A DNA stretch of 64,000 bases, from assembly GCA_910589415.1 (NCBI GenBank), contig OU342638.1, positions 6,572,001 through 6,636,000 on the forward strand. The letters run 5' to 3'. Below, in pieces: positions 1 to 10,598 of this stretch (positions within the stretch are counted from its first letter, which is position 1; every line of letters begins with the position of its first letter). The position numbers and the translations under genes were made by a program. This stretch comes from Malachius bipustulatus. Its lineage: Eukaryota; Arthropoda; Insecta; Coleoptera; Melyridae. The notes under the pieces were generated by a model that saw nothing but the letters and a program-made list of their open reading frames with translations, did no database searches and was not told the DNA's origin.

Positions 1-617
1 TTTGATGGTAGCCTGACTTCACGACCATTCCCGGCATGTTTAATCGGGTGAGGTGATGAAGCTTCTTTCAGATGTAGCCATTTCAAGGCTACAAGAGACT
101 GACCGTCGAGCATTCTGTGAGCGAGCTTCAGGGACTTCGTAGAAGGGAAAATGGACAAGATCTTTTTATAACAATACAGGTTTAGTACTAACAAATGATC
201 TCAGGGGGTTACGAAATGGAAATAAAATATAAGTTTAATCTACAAGAATCAATTGCAATGGGTACTTACTTTATTCTCATGCTGCTCAAGGTCTATCTTG
301 CCTCAGGGGTGCTCAAGGGTCAGCTCAAGGGAAATGTCACTAGATACCTTTTATCACTCACTCGCCTCGTTGCCTTCTAACTTGTTTCACTGATCAATCA
401 ATTCTCCTCTGCCTTTTTCTTTTTCATCCTCGCATTAGGTATTACGAGTCATTCAAACTACCGTGTTAGCATTTTTATAAGTACTGCATTAGCATTTTTA
501 AAGTGCGTTAGCATTTTATATTTTATAGAGTTATATACAGTATGTGACATCGATATCGTTTTTCAGAAAGTTTCTTCTGAATACGAGGTTACAGGCTCCG
601 GCTATGGTAACGCTTTC
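1..617. other. No recognisable gene
   Basis: About 0.6 kb at the left edge. A 61-codon plus-strand ORF (195-380) has no recognisable motif. A short GCTCAAGG-type word recurs around 285-330. I see no RNA gene or transposon terminus. It is probably decayed repeat DNA. Confidence 0.4.
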
Positions 618-1353
618 TTAAAACGGATCAACACCGTTTGCCTCTAGAAAGAATTTCCTGAATTTCAGACAGGCTATTCTCAATATATTTACATCTTCAG
701 TACAATACGACACGATTTCTTTACTCATGTCAAACTGTACATTTCTAGACACCTCTTCATTATACCAGCGATAGAATTTGGCCCTTTCGTCAGTTTTCAT
801 TTTATCGGGCATATGATAGGAGGAGTCGGGTAAAGCGCCGTAATAATTAGCGTTCTCGAGGGTGTTAAATAGATGAGGGAAGTAGCCTTTACCACCTTCA
901 AAATTAAATGTGGCAGGCAGTTTTGCTAATGGTAAAGGCATGTAGTTTAAGCTATCTATGATTTTCACATTGTGTGTGACTATGGATGTGAATTTACTGC
1001 CTGTTCTTATAAATTGAGGATCCCATCTCTGAGCATTTTTTTAGGAACTCACGCGTCAGGAAGCAGCCATCGTAACCCTTCATATTATGTGCTAGGACTG
1101 TGATGTTGAGGCCTGTTGCCATTAACTGAGCTAAATACTCCGTAAATGCTTGTACAGGTTGGTCTCTAAACACATGTGATCTTACACCACAGCTAGCACA
1201 GGGTATTGTTATATGATCAGGCATGTCCACACACCTGGAGCATACCTGCTGCGCGACGCAGAGATTTGGCTCGTGTAAAAATGTCTCAACACCCACCTGT
1301 TTGTTCTGTGTACATTCCAAGTCGAAAAATACAAGAACAAATTTTGATTTCAA
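618..1353 (-). pseudogene. Protein-primed DNA polymerase B, exonuclease-domain fragment (frameshifted)
   Basis: This resembles the proofreading exonuclease of family B type 2 (protein-primed) DNA polymerases carried by Polintons and related viruses. Read on the minus strand, the first piece (1353-994) has the Exo I motif FFDLE and the Exo II motif HNMKGYD. The second piece (968-618) has IDSLNYMPLPLAKLP and the Exo III-like motif YCTEDV, and ends VDPF. The pieces are in different frames; the shift falls near a run of seven A/T around 1038-1045. The palm motifs A, B and C are absent, so only about a quarter of a polymerase remains. It is a different lineage from the full pPolB at 58-62 kb, whose exonuclease motifs differ. 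This is an inactive remnant of a second Polinton- or virus-like element. Confidence 0.75.
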
Positions 1354-1543
1354 CTTCTCGGCTTTTGCTTTAGGCCGGGAACATGTTGGAGCTGCGATAA
1401 AAGCTATAAGAGCGTCGATACTAGCGACGATAAAAGCTACGAAAAATTTGTCTCCCTCGATGTGTCTATGGTGGAGCTGAGATAACAGTAACGTTTTTAG
1501 CTTTGCTGTAATATTTGTGTCAGTATATAATCTCAGTATAAAA

Positions 1544-1852
1544 ATGAGTGATTCGGAAGAAGAGATATTATTATTGTCAAATACGCCCTTATTATTGTAT
1601 TTGTATAGTAATCAACGAAAACGTTGGTTCTGTGCCCATCCTATCAATACACTACGGTTTGAATTCGGAGAATTTCATCATTTATATGCGAATTTGAGAG
1701 AGTTTCCCTCCAAATTTTCTGCTTACATGCGAATGACGCGGGAAACTTTTGATTATATTCTATCCCATGTATCTCAAGCACTAGAAAAAAAAATGGTGCA
1801 ACTGCCATTCGAGGCCTATTCTACCAGAAGAACGATTGATGTTGACAATAAG
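1544..1852 (+). CDS. PIF/Harbinger transposase, N-terminal exon
   Basis: From the ATG at 1544 the exon encodes an acidic start, then WFCAHPINTLRFEFGEFHHL and the stretch KFSAYMRMTRETFDYILSHV. This is the conserved N-terminal region of insect PIF/Harbinger nucleases. It ends at a good splice donor, AAG|GTGAGA, at 1852/1853. The DDE part resumes in the exon at 4577. The short piece normally joining them was not found, so an exon may have been lost. The transposase cuts and pastes the element in the nucleus with a partner DNA-binding protein. The gene is not functional as it stands because the downstream catalytic region is truncated. Confidence 0.7.
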
Positions 1853-1976
1853 GTGAGAAAAAATTTATTTATATTATTAACTGTATATGCATACAATTAA
1901 ATGAATTAAATTCTAAGAAAAAACATAATATCCTATATCTGGCTTTATTAAATAAAGAGTATTACATATCATTTAA

Positions 1977-2797
1977 TTAGCCTAAATCGATATAATATGG
2001 TTCATTATTGGGATCATCATTATTTGGATTTGAAGAAGTCTCCAATTCAGTATGACAAGTACTGTAGTAGCTTCTCATTGCAGAAGTTGCTTCATTTATA
2101 GTATTAACATTTGAGTTGTCAACTATATTTGTAACAATAGCAGTTTTCTTAGTTGGATTTTCAGCTGCATTGGCCTGTTTCATGAAATTTTGAGTAATTT
2201 GCAATATTTGCATGCGATACATTTTATCATATGATGAGAATTTTCTTACATGTGGCACCAAACTTCTGAAAAAAACTAAATCATCATCTTCCGTCTCTTC
2301 CTTTTGTGATTTTTTCCCTTCTAAGTAATTCAGCTTTCTGTTTTCAAGTTCTAATAGTGCTGGCCCTATATCATTGCTACCCAAGGGATGCTTCTTTTTG
2401 AGGTTACTTTCCCACGATTTTCTGCTGCAGAGGGAGGGCGAGATGAAGATGACGTGGAAAAATGTGTAGAAGCTTCTGGAGATAGTACAGATGGTTCAGT
2501 TGACATCACCTGTGACTCGCTTTCTTCACTGTCCACAATATGGTCTTCGTCTTCTGGAATATTCCCAGATGAACATGTGTTGCTATCGTTTTCATCAACA
2601 TATGTTATGAAATTTCCACCATGAACTCTAGAGGAAAACTGGTCGTTGGGAAATAGAAGACTTTGAAAAGGTTTCCATTGTCCTTTGTATCTGGTACACA
2701 CAAGTGCAGGATCCCCTAACTTCGGTTTGGGGATAGACGACAGCGTAGTTCTGAATTTATCTCTCAACGCCTTCCATTTGTTTCGTACCATTGGTCC
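1977..2797 (-). pseudogene. MADF-BESS DNA-binding protein of a Harbinger element (frameshifted)
   Basis: The minus-strand exon begins after an acceptor (TATTACAG) at about 2797. It encodes the C-terminal half of a MADF domain: WKALRDKF, then RYKGQWKPFQSLLF at roughly residues 34-47. A serine-rich linker follows, then a BESS motif (DDDLVFFRSLVPHVRKF with MYRMQILQI). The BESS part lies in another frame; the shift is near 2370-2390. The first MADF exon is missing; it would lie where the 2858-4417 insertion now sits. Harbinger elements commonly encode such a Myb/MADF partner that binds DNA and imports the transposase into the nucleus. The gene lies antisense between the two transposase exons. An AATAAA-type signal lies downstream of its stop, near 1945. 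Confidence 0.7.
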
Positions 2798-2857
2798 TGT
2801 AATAGGAATTTAATTAATTTAATGTGCATATTCCAAGAGTATGTAGTACAGGGTTTA

Positions 2858-4417
2858 TACAGGGTGAGTTTTCTTCAATGTTTAGTACAGGGATCTCGTA
2901 AACTACTGCAGTTAGAGGAACGGTTAAATGGGGAAAGAAGTGCAGTTTTATGAGCTTAATTCGAAACAGCTTTTGTTTTTTTGAAAATCTCCATGGCTTC
3001 CTAGATATTTAGCAAAAAGTAAATTCCGCGGATTTCTTTACACCGAGATAGCAGTCTTATTATTGGGATTAGAGAAAAATCGTAAAGGAAAACCTTTTAG
3101 ACGATTTCATAGACAATAAAACGGCGTTACAATTTTTTTTATTTGTTGTGTCGTTTTCGAGCTATGACGTAAACTTGTGTTTTTTTAAAGGTAAGTCATA
3201 GTTGGCTATGACATCATTCGATCTGTCTTTTTTTTTCTAAATACAACGATATAAAACTCGACATCGTTTTTTCGGGAAATAAAAAAGTTAGGACGGTTTT
3301 TAGTTTTATTTCCTCAACTCAACTAGGCGGCCATGTAAGCATAACTGATAGACCTCAGTTGAATTTGAAATTATACGTAGATAATTTTGCAGAATAATTT
3401 GTAATCCTCTATGCAAACAATTATACTTAATTAACTACAAATTTTCTAATAGCCATCTAGTAACTCTAGAAAATATTATGAAACATTTGAATATAAAAGG
3501 TTAACGACGATTAAAATATCTGCGAAAATATTGTTCCGCAGCCCTGACAGCATTCTTTTGACACTGAATATAACATTCTATCATATCACGCTTCTCTTGG
3601 TTGGAAAACTCCATACTAGTAATTCACCTTGCAGGTTATACGATTTAAGAACTTCTGCAAAACCTGACTTCATACTTAAAGTTCAATGGAAATTATAAGC
3701 CTCTAAGTAACTAACTGTCAAATTTTATAGTTTCTGTTGCTGTTGCTAAGCAACCGCCACATTTTGATATGAATATTATTAGTCTAAAGTTGTTCTACAG
3801 CGTAGGTAGGTATTGTTACAAGATTTTTGAAAGATTAGAATTAAAATTAATATTTTTTTTAAAAGTTCTCGAAAACTAGCTATCCCGTTGAACTATTAAT
3901 TCATTATAAGATTTTCAATTCAAAATTAACTATTAAATTCAGTGCCTATACCACGTATTTGAGGAAATAAAATTAAAAACCGTCCGAACTTTTTTATTTC
4001 CCGAAAAAACGATATCGAGTTTTATATCGTTGTATTTAGAAAAAAAAGACATATCGAATGATGTCATAGCCAACTATGACTTACATTTAAAAAAACACAA
4101 GTTTACGTCATAGCTCGAAAATGACTCAATAAATAAAAAAAATTGTAACGCCGTTTTATTGTTTATGAAATCGTCTAAAAGGTTTTCCTTTACGATTTTT
4201 CTCTAATCCCAATAATTAGACTGCTATCTCGGTGTAAAGAAATCCGCGGAATTTACTTTTTGCTAAATATCTAGGAAGCCATTGAGATTTTCAAAAAAAC
4301 AAAAGCTGTTTCGAATTAAGCTCATAAAACTGCACTTCTTTCCCCATTTAACCGTTCCTCTAACTGCAGTAGTTTACGAGATCCCTGTACTAAACATTGA
4401 AAAAAACTCACCCTGTA
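2858..4417. mobile_element. Foldback element with TACAGGGTG termini
   Basis: The two arms, 2858-3316 and 3959-4417, are near-perfect reverse complements, each 459 bases. They start TACAGGGTGAG and end CTCACCCTGTA. The 640-bp spacer has no ORF of note. It is a non-autonomous inverted-repeat transposon that landed in the Harbinger remnant and separates the MADF gene from its first exon. I could not confirm a target duplication. Elements with CAGGGTG ends recur at 33.4-36.1 kb and 62.6-63.5 kb. Confidence 0.85.
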
Positions 4418-4576
4418 GATAGACATTTCCCTACTTTGGCAAACCTAATAAGAAATTAATCAATATCCAAAGGTAGATTAGGGTAGAATGCTTTTTCTCA
4501 TACCATAAATTGTCCCTGCCTCTATTGTATTTTTAATAGATAGGGAAAGTTTTTTAATCTGTTTCCTATTTTGCAG

Positions 4577-4903
4577 GTATTTGTCCACTGGGCAGTCATT
4601 CAGAAGTTTAGCATTTTCCTTTCGAATGGGAGCGTCAACAATTTCAAAAATTGTAAAAGAGACGACAAAAGTACTTTGGTCGGTACTTCAGCCACTTCAT
4701 ATGAAAGTACCAACAACAGAGGATTTTAAGAATATTGCAAATGACTATTACAACATATGGAATTTTCCGAATTGCATTGGTTCGATTGATGGAAAGCATA
4801 TTAGGGTTGTTTGTCCTGTACGTTCGGGTTCTATGTTTTATAACTATAAGCAATTTTTTTCCATTGTCCTGCAAGGTTTGGTGGATGCTAATTATAGGTT
4901 TGA
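4577..4903 (+). pseudogene. PIF/Harbinger transposase, DDE exon, truncated
   Basis: The exon begins after a polypyrimidine acceptor (TTTTGCAG) at 4576. It encodes YLSTGQSFRSLAFSFRMG, then NFPNCIGSIDGKHIRV with the first catalytic Asp, and LQGLVDANYRF with the second. The third catalytic acidic residue is missing. The sequence stops matching the family at about 4903, where the THAP gene on the other strand begins. The reading frame stays open to 4937, but the last residues are probably foreign. This is the catalytic exon of the same gene as 1544-1852, broken by rearrangement. Confidence 0.75.
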
Positions 4904-6132
4904 AAACAAAATCAGTTCCCATGAATACCGATACTGATTTTTGTTAGCATTGGATATTAGCAAAATTTGTTCTTTAATGAACGTTATGTGATTACCTTTA
5001 TCTGGCATACTAAATATTAAAGTGTCTAATAAATTTTCAATCATACACACTACATCGTTGGGTGATTGCGTGTGAAGAATATTATCAATATTATTATGCA
5101 ACTCCATCAGAATCGTTTCAATATGTACAATATTTGTAACCTGTAAAGGTAATTTAAATCCTGATAGACGATTTATTTTTGTATCTTTGTGGAATGCCGT
5201 TAGTTTGAGATTAATATCAATTTTAACATAGCAAGTTACCTGTGGGGTGGGATTTTCTGTGACATAAAAAATCAAAACTTCGTCAGTCTTTTTGCGGATC
5301 ACCCACTCATCACTAACTGTAATTTCACTTAGTTTGTCTATGATGTCTGACAAGCTTTTGCAAGCTACTTTCTGCTCTCTGAGCTCTTCCGTTCGTAGAC
5401 TTTCAGTTACTGCCTGATGTAACATTTTGTTCTCCATCCTAATTCTTTTCGTTTCAGGTGCTTCACGAAGTGGCTGTGGTGTTTCTGATAAGTAGACAGG
5501 TAATCCTGGGAATTGAGATGGCACAGCACCTTTAACAACAAAATAAAAAAAGTCAGTAAATATCGCTATTCCAAATTAGGTATCTACTATAATAAGTAAA
5601 AGAGCAATATATCAGTTCTAGTCACCAAGGAAGAAAGTTTTGCAGTACAAGAATTCCACTCACCTTTAGCAAGACGTTTATTAGCTAACGGAGCTGTTAT
5701 AAGTTCTCCAGTCTTTGGATCGTGCATGCTCACACATGTTAAAATCTCATGAGCTCTAAAAGGAACTTCACAAACCTGAAAGATGAATATTTTAATGTCA
5801 TGAAATCATTACAATAAATTTTATACCAAGTAACTGTACTACTTGTGTGTACATTTGCAATATTACTTTTCGTATCATTGCCTGCATTATATGCAGTAGG
5901 TTTTCGCACAATTAGTGAAAATAACCATCTACCTATCTATTTTTAGATCATACTTGTATATGTATTAACATTTATCTCATGATGAATTTGATGGAGTAAA
6001 TCCCTCCCTATGTATTGCTCTGATCCATGCTTTTTTCAGTTCATCCTCTTTTGGAAAACTAAACACAGAAACCTTCTTCTCTTCATTTCTATTATTACCC
6101 CTACAACCGGGAACACAACATTTGTGGGGCAT
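4892..6132 (-). pseudogene. THAP-domain protein gene, left copy (three exons, damaged)
   Basis: Minus-strand model: exon 1 from the ATG at 6132 to about 5980, exon 2 5775-5664, exon 3 from 5529. Exons 1 and 2 encode a THAP zinc finger, a C2CH DNA-binding domain also found in P-element transposases. It begins MPHKCCVPGC, with FSFPKEDELKKAW in the middle. Exons 2 and 3 join in phase across good splice sites. Exon 3 has a charged probable coiled coil (ETKRIRMENKMLHQAV) and a region of unknown fold ending near 4945. Two lesions kill this copy. The exon 1 donor GT is removed by a small deletion near 5984, and the zinc-ligand His of C-x2-H is Pro (CEVPF). The right-arm copy keeps both but lacks exon 3. 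It could be a degenerate P-like transposase or a domesticated-type THAP gene. Confidence 0.75.
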
Positions 6133-6489
6133 TTTTCGATATTCCTTTATTTTATTAGGTACCTATAGCACTATTAGCAACAATAAAAAACTTCAAATTT
6201 ACGATAGGTGTGTTGCTTTACACGTTAAGGCAAATTGCATTTGCATAATGCATTGCTGGTTGGCTAGGTTAGGTTGCCTATTGGGGTGGGGTGGTTGGGA
6301 CCACGACTGATGACGTCACGGCTAGCGGTCTGTGTTGTGCTCAGGCCTTGTTTTTAGGTGGTATTGGACAGACAGACTTACACTGATTGTGGGAAAATAA
6401 TAATAATAAAACGGAGGCTATATTTTTTTTATTTTTTTTTACTTAAATGTCATATTAGGAACAAACAACATCAAAGAACAAAGAATGAA

Positions 6490-8971
6490 TTAAGAAATGT
6501 GACAGTAGTCACGAATGCCGCCTTTAGACGACGGTTTTTTCTCAGGCTGCTGCCTACTGCCGGCTGCCGGCTGTGAACCAGATGCCGGCTGATCATCGGC
6601 AGCCGGCTCCCCATCTTTCTTTGACCGTTTGGCCTCTGGGCCTACTTCGTCAGTCGGCCGTTTTGTTCCCCGACCGACCTCAGATGCCTGTTGAATAAAA
6701 ATTAACATTAATCTTATTTGTTACCACAGAATGAGATACTTCGATAGGAAATCTGCAACAAACTATGTATGTCGTCGTATTTTCAAAGCCCAGTAATCTC
6801 CATACTGATATCAAAGCATGAAAAATTCAATTTACAGAGCTACTTTACAATGTGATAAAATAGAGCCTGTCGGTGCAAAAAGTTAGAAGCTGGACTTTGC
6901 AACTCTAGAAATCCGTGAAAATTTACTTTACAAGTTTATCCCTTTCATAAGGACACACACAAGATTTGAGAACTTGTCAGTGCTTACTTATATCCCTCGA
7001 TAACGAAACGAGACAGGACGAGACATTGTTAATTAAGAGAACGACATGATCAGTGCACTAGAGACTTGAATCGGTGCAAGCGAGATTCGAAAAGACACAA
7101 TTTCGAAGTTTCTCATACTTGTCTGTTTACCTCTGCAACAGTTTTCTGAGCGATTGTGACACGAGTCTTTCTGCATTTGAGGAAACTTATCGAGAAAAAG
7201 ATTTTAACTGATAGTCTTGGACTTGGAAGTGTGAGTATTGGTGTGTTCTAGGTTCTAGAATTCGGCTGATATCTCACATGCTGTTTATTGTCTAGCTGCA
7301 CCTATTTAATTGCCATTTCTAATTCCTTACGTTAAGCTACGCTATTATTACCAGGTAATACCTAATTTTTGGTTATGGCTTGTGTCATTAATATCAGACT
7401 TGCTTTCGTCAAGCCTTTCGGATATCATGTACGCTGTATGTCCAATAAAGCTATTACTATTAGTATTGTCATGTCACTATTGCCGTGCGGGGCTGCGATT
7501 TATGTCCATGAGAAGCTGAAATATAAGCCGATTGTTATTGCGTCGACAGTCTGCACCGAGATGGATCTCGAGTGTTGTGCTGTCGAACTGACACAAAGCA
7601 ACATCACAGTGGCATGTGTATACAGGCCTAGTACTTCAAATAATTGCGACACTTTTTTCACAGGATTTGAGGGTCTATTAGAGGGCTTGGGTAGTGGCCG
7701 TGGGGAGGTCTGTGTGCTGGGTGACTACATTCTGGACCTGGAAAGGGATCCCGCAAGATTAACCAGAGAATTTAATGACATTTGACAACATTATTTGGCC
7801 TCAGAATATGCAACACAGAGCCGACGAGGGGCGATCGATGCATTGACAGTGCTTTCACATCGATGCCTGGGCACCTCGCTATCGTACATGGATGACCCGC
7901 CCTGCGTTGTCGGACCACGATGGTTTCGTTTTGGAGGCGATCGCCTGGGGCTCTCAGGGTGACTGAGAGTTCTCGACATGTGAGGAGGATCACCGGGGCC
8001 GGTTTGCGCAGGTTGGCGTGGTGTCATGAGGGACTGGATGCTGACGGCCTGGCAGATTGTCTGATCGAAAAATACAGCTGCTTTCTGCCCCGGTGCTTCC
8101 CTCCAAGAAAGACGGGCTGCGCATCCTTCCGACTTGATTGGTTCGATGATGCAATCAAATCGATGCGAGACAGAATAATAATGTTAAAACGACATTTGAG
8201 TCTCTGAAAAGTCTGAAAACACTCTACAAAATCGAAATAATCAATAAAAAAACGTGCTGCATATGATCAGTATAAAAATTAATGAGACTGTTGCGGCTGA
8301 CGATTTCAACCGGTACCTTGCAGGTGCTGCGGAGAGTAAACTGGCGACTCTGTACCTGAGATCGATGGCTCTCCGAGGGCGTATCCCAGAACGAACCGGT
8401 CGAACGATCGACACTAAGTCGATCTGCTGCGTTTAATGGCATGAACAGCAGGATTCTCAAGGCAACAGCACCAGTGATCTTGCCGATCCTTGCTACTCTA
8501 ACAAATGAAATATTCCTTACTGGCACGTGGCCAGAGGCTTTAAAAAAATCAAAAATTACTGCAGTTTATAAAAAGGGAAACACGGGTGACCCGGCCAGCT
8601 ATAGGCCTATTTCCATTATCCCTCTAGTTTCCAAGGTTGTCGAAACCTTGTTGTACAGACAGCTTTTGGCCCCTTTTTCCAAGTATAGAGTTCTCAGCTC
8701 AAGGCATCCTGGATTCCGTCCAAACGGTTTTTCGTTTGATCTGAGACCTTTGCGGGACACTTTGTATAAGCCGTTTAGGCACTGGCGTTATTACATATGT
8801 ACATAACATCCGATGTCAATATTATAAAACATGAATTAGTTATAAACACAAATAACTAATAAGCATTAATGAAATCTGGTTATAAATACATACCTGTGAA
8901 GGCCCAGGCTCAGCAACCTCTGCAATCGCCTGCAGCTGTTCACCAACTGCACCTTCCTGGCTTTCCGTTGC
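6490..8971 (-). CDS. Two-exon gene tail, unidentified (left copy)
   Basis: I do not recognise this gene. Exon a (8971-8894, 78 nt) is bounded by TTTTCAAG and GTATGT and encodes ATESQEGAVGEQLQAIAEV followed by AEPGPSQ. Exon b (6687-6490) follows an acceptor ATTCAACAG. It encodes a low-complexity, basic, nuclear-signal-like stretch (KRPTDEVGPEAKRSKKDG), then proline/alanine/glutamine repeats, and ends GGIRDYCHIS with a TAA. An A-rich AATAAA region follows. The 2.2-kb intron holds an antisense non-LTR retrotransposon fragment. It lies just upstream of the THAP gene on the same strand. No start codon is visible, so at least one 5' exon is missing. A divergent paralogue of exon a is at 32814-32909. 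Confidence 0.4.
7369..8806 (+). pseudogene. Non-LTR retrotransposon fragment (endonuclease and N-terminal RT)
   Basis: Plus-strand pieces in changing frames. 7369-7785 matches the C-terminal half of an apurinic-type endonuclease: AAIYVHEKLKYKPIVI, VACVYRPSTSNNCDTFF, and a degenerate catalytic GDY where GDF-N is expected. 8441-8806 is the start of a reverse transcriptase: LKKSKITAVYKKGN, DPASYRPISIIPLVSKVVE, then RHPGFRPN. It is cut off before the catalytic YADD. Stops and shifts lie between the pieces (7920-8207). The class is Jockey/CR1-like by these motifs. It lies antisense in the intron of the flanking small gene and is copied in both palindrome arms, so it was captured before the duplication. 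Confidence 0.7.
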
Positions 8972-9128
8972 CTTGAAAAAACAAGACCATCAGTAAATAC
9001 TTAATTCAACCGATTACCTAGTAATTTAAAGAGCAGCCCCCCCTGCATAACGGTGTTTATTATACCAAAGGAAAATGTTTCCCCCAATTTATTACTTTCT
9101 AGCATAATACGTTAAAAAAGCAATTTTA

Positions 9129-9183
9129 GAGAAGCGGCAAGCAGAACACTTTCTTCGAAATCTGAAATGGAAGTTTTCTGCAT
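9129..9183. repeat. 65-bp hairpin, left copy (truncated, inverted orientation)
   Basis: The sequence starts GAGAAGCGGCAAGCAGAA and runs to TTTTCTGCAT, where the other copies continue to a closing GCCGCTTCTC. Relative to its flank it is flipped compared with the copies at 10377-10441 and 33066-33130. Confidence 0.7.
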
Positions 9184-9207
9184 ATTTAATGCAATAAACT
9201 TTGTGAC

Positions 9208-10240
9208 CTGAATCAAGTTTAAATCAGTTTTAGTTAAATGTACAGTTTAAATTGCAAGATGGAAGAGAAAAAAATATAAATTTTGTAAAGAAACCTTGGT
9301 AAAAATAAAACAGATCGGCAGACATATGAACATACATAGGTATATGTATAAAATAAAGTGTTCTTTTTTCTTTAAAAAATTGTACAATTTAAAATACCTT
9401 CCTATTACGAAACTCGCCTCTGGAATAAACATTTTGTGAAACCATTCCTTAAAAATTTGTGCTGTCATCCAGGCGGTTTTTGAGTTTCTATAATGAACAG
9501 GACAGTTAATATTTCGAAACGATCGTGGATTTTTAGCTTTTCCAATGACTAGTAGTTTTAATTTGTGGGTAACTGCCGCATTTGTGCATGCTAGGAAAGT
9601 CACTCTTTGCTTTTCGATTTTTCTTCCTGGGGCTGTTTTATCCTCGCGAGCTAAGTATGTTTTTCCAGGAAGAAGTTTCCAATGCAAACCAGTTTCATCG
9701 GCATTATAAATCTGCGCTATTGATACCTGAAGCTCATTAATTTTTAAGTGTAGAGTTCTTTTAAAAGGATCAACAAGCTCGGGCTACGAGGATAATGAGT
9801 TTTCACCTGAAATCTTCAGGTACCAAATTCCAAAACGCTTTTTATATTTTTGCAGCCAACCGCATTAGATGAACGAGATTCTTTGAATTCACTGTGAAGC
9901 AACTTGGCCTTTTCTTGGATCATTTAACCAGTTACAGGAAGCTTTTTCTGTATTTTCTTTAGAAACAACCTGTATAAACATTTTTCCATTCTAGGGCGCT
10001 CTGAATGTCCCAAAGTTTTCATTTTTCCTGGTTCTGTGAAAGTGTTGTTCACTCTTTTCAAAATCCTTACCCTTCTGCTTCGAATTGCGCATATAGTGGA
10101 TTTAGCAACACCATAATTATTATTCTTTTGATAAAACAGTCACTCCGACACCTTTACTTAAGTCTTCCAATATTTTAGCTTTATCACTTGAGGATAAATG
10201 TATCCCTATTTTTTGCCGTAATTACATATACACGTGATGC
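9208..10240 (-). pseudogene. pogo/Tigger transposase, N-terminal half (broken)
   Basis: Minus strand. A Psq-type helix-turn-helix is seen at about 10215-10110 (LSSSDKAKILEDLSKGVGV), with stop codons and a shift. A CENP-B-type helix-turn-helix follows at about 9950-9900 (KKLPVTG, an in-frame stop, MIQEKAKLL). The DDE domain then begins with NADETGLHWKLLPGKTYL and continues IEKQRVTFLACTNAA to about 9398. A donor AAG|GTATTT at 9398/9397 and an acceptor GATTCAG at 9208 bound a 190-nt intron. Only about five bases of the next exon remain before the sequence switches. The missing part with the second catalytic Asp is found at 31448-32251. Family: Tc1/mariner, pogo/Tigger/jerky-like. Confidence 0.75.
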
Positions 10241-10376
10241 ACCTATTGCAACCTAATACTGCACACGACTGAGATGATGTAATTGCCCAGAATCATTCGA
10301 TCTTTCACTTGAAACGACCAAAAAAGCTCAATAAATTAATTATCGCAATCGGAAATTTGCTTGCAACGTTATTTTG

Positions 10377-10441
10377 GAGAAGCGGCAAGCAGAACACTTT
10401 CTTCGAAATCTGAAATGGAAGTTTTCTGCATGCCGCTTCTC
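10377..10441. repeat. 65-bp hairpin at inner edge of right palindrome arm
   Basis: The ends GAGAAGCGGC and GCCGCTTCTC are inverted repeats of about 18 bp with one mismatch around a 29-bp centre. It marks the inner boundary of the right arm and abuts the Tigger-bearing loop. Confidence 0.75.
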
Positions 10442-10598
10442 TAAAATTGCTTTTTTAACGTATTATGCTAGAAAGTAATAAATTGGGGGAAACATTGTCC
10501 TTTGGTATAATAAACACCGTTATGCAGGGGGGGCTGCTCTTTAAATTACTAGGTAATCGGTTGAATTAAGTATTTACTGATGGTCTTGTTTTTTCAAG

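Larger units (their letters stand above)
5622..9183. repeat. Left arm of giant palindrome
   Basis: This arm is the reverse complement of 10377-13953 at very high identity over about 3.5 kb. It contains THAP exons 1-2, the small gene at 6490-8971 and a non-LTR retrotransposon fragment. The outer edge is near 5622, within the THAP intron 2. The inner edge is the 65-bp hairpin at 9129. Differences from the other arm include the THAP lesions, a stop codon present only in the right arm, and single-base changes. Confidence 0.85.

Noticed and set aside
1223..1480. 85-codon plus-strand ORF
   Set aside because: Antisense to the polymerase exonuclease fragment; no independent support.
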